This document shows positions 57,766 to 64,000 of a stretch of 64,000 nucleotides of DNA, in pieces. Source of the stretch: Cristatella mucedo (taxonomy: Eukaryota; Bryozoa; Phylactolaemata; Cristatellidae); assembly GCA_009760855.2 (NCBI GenBank), contig WPIO01000029.1:407501-471500 (forward strand), in the 5' to 3' direction. A model generated the notes under the pieces. It was not told where the DNA came from. It was given only the letters and a program-made list of their open reading frames with translations, and made no database searches. How positions within the stretch are numbered: position 1 is the first letter of the stretch; every line of letters begins with the position of its first letter. A program made the translations under genes and the position numbers.

Positions 57766-58204
57766 AAAAAAGCAAGTCGCGGCCCTCTTTGGAGAAACAT
57801 CACGAAGCTTGCTTCCCCGGGGTTCGAAACCCAACAAGTCCACGGGGTCGCTCTGTGAAGAGCGTCCTAGCCTCCTCCGTGAATCTCGGTAGCCACAAGG
57901 AAAGGGCAGCGCGTCTTTCGAAGCGGTGGGGGAGGGAGGGAGAGAAGGAGCTGAAGGCTGAGCAGATATGGCGGCTCATAAGGCGGCCACTGCGGTCGGT
58001 TGCTTGAGCAGCCTAAATCATATGCTTGAATGATGGCACCCGTAGGCGACTTAATATGTCTATAAACATCTGTCATGCTGCTTAGAAGCCTCCAACTCGG
58101 AGAAACTGAGCATATACATTTTCACAGTCCGGAAGCCCTCATTAATCCATCCTCCCTCACAGAAATGTGGCACCTTAGTGCAAAGTCAGAAATTGTAAGT
58201 TATT

Positions 58205-58690
58205 TGGAAAATAACTCGGATTCTAGCTGTTTACCTATACCCGAACAAACCTCAAATCATTAGCAGACCGGGCCTTTATTTCTTATGCTCCTAAAGCCTG
58301 AAACTCACTCCTGTCTTGCGTCACATCCCCCGACTTGACCACATTCAAAAAGACACAAAAAGCGCACCGATTTATCACAGCATTTCTTGGGTAACAGTGA
58401 TTCGTTCTTTATGTGCTTATGCGTGCTGCCACTGTGCAGGCTGACACTAACCAAACTTACATGCTGACCCTGTGCATGTCACCCATAACCATGTTATTCT
58501 TGTTATTCATTGAAACTTCTACCACTAACCACGCGATCGCGATTCCTTTGTAACAATTGTAGAGCCTATAAGAGATTGAGTTCTCCGAGGGCGCTCTCCT
58601 GCGTAACATCCTCTTAGTGTTTGTGGCTTTGTGGAATTAAGACGGAGAGACATTACATTGCATTTATCAAATGTATTATTTTTCTTAATA
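58205..58690 (+). mobile_element. LINE-A 3' end carrying a LINE-B tail
   Basis: From TTTACCTATACCCGAACA to the tail; interrupted at 58597-58668. Confidence 0.82.
58597..58668 (+). mobile_element. LINE-B 3' tail inserted in the LINE-A hairpin
   Basis: CTCCTGCGTAACATCC, GGCTTTGTGGAATTAAGACG and ACATTACATTGCAT, flanked by LINE-A GAGGGCGCT and TTATCAAATGTATT. Confidence 0.78.
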
Positions 58691-59687
58691 TTCTACCTAC
58701 CGAAAGAGTACACAGTTTAGTTCGGCTCTTCCACGCCTCGATTTAATGAAAAGGGAATTCCGCACTCTGGGAAACAAGCGACGGAGCACTACGTGCCGCA
58801 TGCGGAAGCCTTTTTAGAAGTCTTCAATAAGAGGCCCGTAATTCCCTTCCGGGAGAGAACTAAACTGCGCCCTTCGCGATCCGTACCTAGCGGGTCAACG
58901 CGACCCCGTAAAAAATAAATACAGTAGGCGCACTCTGGAGAAGCACGCGAAGTTGCACGTTAAGGGCGTCAGCCGGCGTCCGATAAGACGACTTTGTAGC
59001 CCCCTTTATTAAGTGCCGTTCGCTTTTGCGAGCGAGGCCTCCAGCTGCCGAGCCGATAGCGCAACGCTCTGAGAGCTCTTCTAGCTTGCCCGACTGAAAA
59101 CAGAAACGTATTCTGAGCAGTCACGCCGCACGACGGTTTAGCGGGGCAGAGACGGGTTCATCGGTGGTGACGTGTACCGCATCGGAGACGGGTAGCGTGG
59201 TGAAGATACAGATATGTGGTCCGGCTGTGCCGGAATGCTGGTGCCATACATAGCCGGCAGGTTAGCAAAGGCTGCCTCCTCCGAAAGGCCGTTAAGCCTC
59301 GTGCTTGACGAAAAGGCAGTAGCTTGCCTTCTTAAAAGGACGGCATGAACTTTTTAGCAGCCTACGGGGACGGCTATTTAATGCTAGCCTGTGTACTATT
59401 AAGGCATTGTCGTCTTTAGCTACCTAATTTTGGTGCTACGCTATAGTTCCGCAGGGGTGACGTCAATGCTTTATTACTCCCCCCGTTAGATTTGTGACCT
59501 TGAGATCAAGGGGAATATAGCTGATTTATGGCCTAGAGTTATTTATAGCTCAGCAGAGTTAATGGAGCTACTGTTGGTTCGTTGGCCGTTGCAATTTATG
59601 TAGGTGATAGGCTGGCTGTGTAGGCCAAGAGTTACGCGGAGGACGCCGGGCAGGGCTGTCGCGTATTAGCCCGGCTGCGGCGTCTGT

Positions 59688-59737
59688 GTGATTAAACGTT
59701 CCTGTGAATAAACGTCTATGTGAATAAATGCCTATTC
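59688..59737 (+). repeat. 16-bp tandem repeat (TGTGAATAAACG units)
   Basis: Three units, each holding AATAAA or ATTAAA. The equivalent array in copy 2 is 61638-61692. Confidence 0.85.
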
Positions 59738-59889
59738 GGAGCTGTCCAATGAAGATTAATTTTTCAGTAAGTCTGAAATGCGATCGTCGCATGCTATTTT
59801 ACTCTGCAAACCGACTCTGTACGTGAGCGACCGTGACGTCTTCTCGAGCCGCCGTTCTAGCTCCATCTGAACAAAAAGTGTAGCTTGTA

Positions 59890-59894
59890 GAATG

Positions 59895-59934
<40 letters not shown>

Positions 59935-59980
59935 TCAAGCTCGACTAAGAGAGAGAAAGAAAAAGAGAAAAGAGAGAGAT

Positions 59981-60025
<45 letters not shown>

Positions 60026-60350
60026 CATAGACAGAGACATAGAGAGGGAGAGATAGATACAGAGAGGGAGAGAGCGATAGGGAGAGAAGAGATAGATAGA
60101 TAGAGAGGAAGAGAAAGAGATAGAGAGAGAGAGAGATAGAGAGAGACAGAAAGAGGGAGGTAGAGAGAGAGGGAGAGAGAGAGAGAGAGAGAGTGAGATA
60201 GAGGGAGAGAGCGGGAGATTAAGACAGCAATAGAGATAGGGAGAGAAACAGAGAGAGTCAGAGGAAGAGAGAGGGAGAGAGAGAGATAGAGGGGGAGAGA
60301 GAGCGAGAGGAAGAGAATATACAGAGGGAGAGATAGACAGATAGAGAGAG
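59890..60350 (+). repeat. GA-rich purine tract 1
   Basis: Almost pure purine, (GA)n with GATA, GACA and GGGA variants. Confidence 0.95.
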
Positions 60351-61018
60351 AAGGATGTGGCGGCTCATAGGGTGGCCACTGCGGTTCCTTGCTTGAGCAG
60401 CTTAAATGATATGCTTGAATGATGGCACCCATAGGCGACTTGCCATGCCTATAAACAACGGTCACGCTGTTTCGAAGCTTCCAGTTCGGTAAAGCTGAGC
60501 ATATACATCTTCACAGTCCGGAAGCCCTCCTTAATCCGTCATTCTTCATAGAAATGCGGCACCCTTGTCTAAAGTCCCAAATTATAAGTTATTTGAAAAA
60601 TAACGGATTTTAGCTATTTATCTACACCCGAACAGGCCTTTTTAGAAGTCTTCAATAAGATGCCGGTAATTCCCTTCTGGGGGAGAACTAAACTGCGTCC
60701 TGCGCGATCCGTACTTAGCGGGTCAACACGACCCCGTCTAAAATAAAATCAGAAGGCGCATTCTGGAGAAGCACGCAAAGTTACACGTTAAAAAGGCGTT
60801 CGACAAGATGACTTTGTTGCCCCCTTTAAAAAGCGCCGTTTCCTTTTTTTGAGCGAGGCCTCTAGCTGCCGAGCCGATGGCGCAACGCTGTGAGAGCTAT
60901 TCTAGCTTTCCCGACTGAAAACAGAAACGTATTATGAGCAGTCATGCCGCACGGCGGTTGAGCGGGCAGAGACTGGTTCAGCGATGGTGACGGGTACCGC
61001 ATTAGAGACGGGTAGCGC

Positions 61019-61020
<2 letters not shown>

Positions 61021-61054
<34 letters not shown>

Positions 61055-61080
61055 GATGGTATATATATATATCAGATGGA

Positions 61081-61177
<97 letters not shown>

Positions 61178-61190
61178 TCCATCTGTGCCG
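61021..61190. repeat. (TA)n array inside an inverted repeat
   Basis: CAGATGGACCATATATA (from about 61072) and TATATATGGTCCATCTG (to about 61189) are exact inverted copies around TA repeats. The whole could fold into one long hairpin. Confidence 0.9.
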
Positions 61191-61864
61191 GAAAGCTGGC
61201 GCCATACACAGCCGGCAGATTAGCGAAGGCTGCCTCCTCCGAGAGGCCGTTAAGCCTCGTGCTTGATGAAAAGGCAGCTGCCTAAGAGGACGGCATGAAC
61301 TGTATAACAGCCCGAGGGGACGGCTATTTAATGCTGGTCTGTGTATTATCAAGGCGTTGTCGTCTTCAGCTACTTAATTTTGGTGCTGCTTTGTATTTTC
61401 AATTGGGTGACGTCAATACTTGACCACTCCCCAGTTTGATTTGTAATCTTGAGATCACGGGAACATGTAGCTGATTTATGGCCTAGAGTTATTTATAGTT
61501 CAGCAGTTTATGGAGCTGCTGTTGGTTTATGGGTAGTTGCAATGTATGGCGGTGATTGTTAAGTAACGGGCTGTACAGGCCAGGAGTTACGCCGATGACG
61601 CCGGGCAGGGCTGTCGCGTACTAGCCCGGCTGCGACGTCCGTGTGAATAAACGTTCCTGTGAATAAACGTCCGTGTGAATAAACGCCTATTCGGAACTGT
61701 GTAATGAAGATTAATTTTTCATTATGTCTACAAATGTGGTCATCGCATTAAGAAGGATGCTATTGTTCTCTGCAAACCGACTCTGCACGTGAGCGGTCAT
61801 GACGGCCTCTCGAGCCTCCGTTCTAGCTCCATCTGAACAAAAAGTGTAGCTTGTAGAATGCAAG

Positions 61865-62790
<926 letters not shown>

Positions 62791-62874
62791 GAGGGTAAGA
62801 GAGCCACCAGTTCAGCTCCGGAAACCGCCATCTAAGTCTGATTGCCTACCCCATGAGGCCTGTAGCCATCTACG

Positions 62875-63030
62875 AGGGGATGCAGGGCCAACGCTATGCA
62901 CTATCTAGGTCGTGGGTTCGAGTCCTGAAGTAGGTAATCCCTTATTGCCCGCGGCAAGCGGAGGGGATAGCCGTTAAGGCTCTTCTGCAGCTATACAAAC
63001 AAGGCTGTTGAGTCAGCTAATCTTTTTTTA
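62875..63030 (+). mobile_element. SINE-A copy
   Basis: Good B box TAGGTCGTGGGTTCGAGTCC, CCCGCGGCAAGCGG stem, AAGGCTCTTCTGCAGCTATA, AGGCTGTTGAGTCAGCTAAT, T-rich tail. Confidence 0.85.
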
Positions 63031-63420
63031 GTTCGAGTAGGTAGCTAAAAGGGATGTTAGTGGCAACGGAAAGAGGCTTATATGTCTAGATCTATACAAA
63101 TAATAATGATAACAATAAAACGTTCCTATAGCTCACGGGAGAATAAAATCTCTGTCTGGGCACTTGAGTTGCTTGCAGAAAAGGAAGTTCGTTAACTGGT
63201 TAGTCAAGACATTCGCAATTTCGGAATGTACAGGCACATACAAGACGATTCCGTCTGACTGAGCAAAGGCTGCGACTTATTTCGCAGGCCTTTAACCTCT
63301 TTTTTAGCGTATTTCCGAATGAGCTTAGGATTGGACAATCTGACCCTCTCCCCCAGCGAGACCAGTGAGGAGTCTTTAGCCACGCCTCCAGCCCCAGCCC
63401 CTCGCTGCTCCAAGCGATAG

Positions 63421-64000
63421 CATAATAATAATAATAATAAAAATAATGCACTTGGTAAAGCGCCCTCATAGAACTCAATCTCTTTCTAGGCGCTTTACAT
63501 TTGCTGCAAAGGGAAATGCAATTGAATGGTGAGTAATATCATGCTTGATAAACAAACAACATGAATTACATGGTTAGGGGTGACATGCATAGGGTCAGCA
63601 CAAATGTGGTTAGTGGCAGCATGCACAGCGTCAGCACGCATAAGCACATGAAGGACGAATCACAGGGACCGAGTAAATGCTGTGCTAAATAGGTGTGTTT
63701 TTAAGTTCTTTTAAAAGTGGTCAGGTCAGGGGATGTTCTGACGCAAGTCGGGAGGGAGTTCCAGGCTTTGGGAGCATACGAACTAAATGCATGGTCTTCA
63801 AAGGATTTGAGGTTTGTACGAGGTATTGGTAGACTGTTGGATTCCGAAAAGCGGATGGTACGATGCTTGGCCTGGTGGGGGAGTAGATCTGAGAGATAGA
63901 TAGGCTGGAGCCAAAGAATGAAATGACCTAAACGTGAGCGACATAACTTGAAGTCGATGCGTTGCTTGACTGGTAGCCAGTGCAGGTCGGCGAGAAGTGG
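63421..64000 (-). mobile_element. LINE-A 3' end, runs off the right edge
   Basis: (AAT)n tail, AAAGCGCCCTCATAGAACTC, antisense 3' UTR and RT C-terminal region continuing to the edge. Confidence 0.9.

Larger units (their letters stand above)
57957..60354. repeat. Duplicated unit, copy 1 (with its GA tract)
   Basis: Matches 60355-61980 in order: GGCGGCTCATA..., CTTTTTAGAAGTCTTCAATA, GCGGGTCAACGCGACCCCGT, the tandem TGTGAATAAACG units, GTAGAATGCACGAGAG, then a GA tract. It includes a LINE-A 3' end (58205-58690) that copy 2 mostly lacks. No coding potential recognised. Confidence 0.88.

Noticed and set aside
57867-58076. A similar short minus-strand peptide in both duplicated units (also 60340-60465)
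   Set aside because: The two versions differ mostly at amino-acid-changing positions, as expected of non-coding duplicates.

Overview
This is animal (metazoan) nuclear DNA, dense in repeats. The evidence is two intron-bearing host genes with clear animal homologues, many CR1/L2-type LINE copies, two tRNA-derived SINE families and long microsatellites. I cannot name the species; the repeat content looks like a marine or other invertebrate. Both host genes lie on the minus strand.

Layout. 1-10,100: a nest of LINEs (two families, here called LINE-A and LINE-B) and a broken LTR retrotransposon fossil. 10,127-29,870 (minus): a complete ten-exon protein phosphatase of the PPM1H/J/M (PP2C) group. 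All ten exons join in frame to 462 codons, and every PP2C metal-site motif is present. Its introns hold several LINE-A copies, SINEs, a perfect 21-bp hairpin and a CTG repeat beside the exon 4 donor site. 29,871-41,000: intergenic DNA with LINE-B and LINE-A copies, an (AT)n run and two weak exon candidates. 41,270-55,911 (minus, continuing upstream): the last three exons of a TRP cation channel with about 19 ankyrin repeats and a TRPV-like membrane core. Its 8.3-kb intron was built largely from LINEs, including the most complete LINE-A copy. 55,912-64,000: SINEs, LINE ends, a duplicated unit of about 2 kb bounded by GA tracts, a (TA)n palindrome and almost 1 kb of GA-rich purine tract.

How the parts relate. 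The two host genes share no obvious pathway: one is a phosphatase whose vertebrate relative acts on Rab GTPases, the other an ion channel. The repeats do form a system. LINE-A copies end in a short hairpin followed by (ATT)n. A tRNA-headed SINE (SINE-B) ends in a very similar hairpin, as expected of a SINE that borrows the LINE-A reverse transcriptase. LINE-A sits inside LINE-B and LINE-B inside LINE-A, so the two families were active over overlapping times.

Limits. Exon boundaries come from reading splice signals and phase by eye, and homology is from memory of the families. The 5' exons of the TRP gene were not found. LINE and SINE boundaries are good to about 10-30 bases unless stated.
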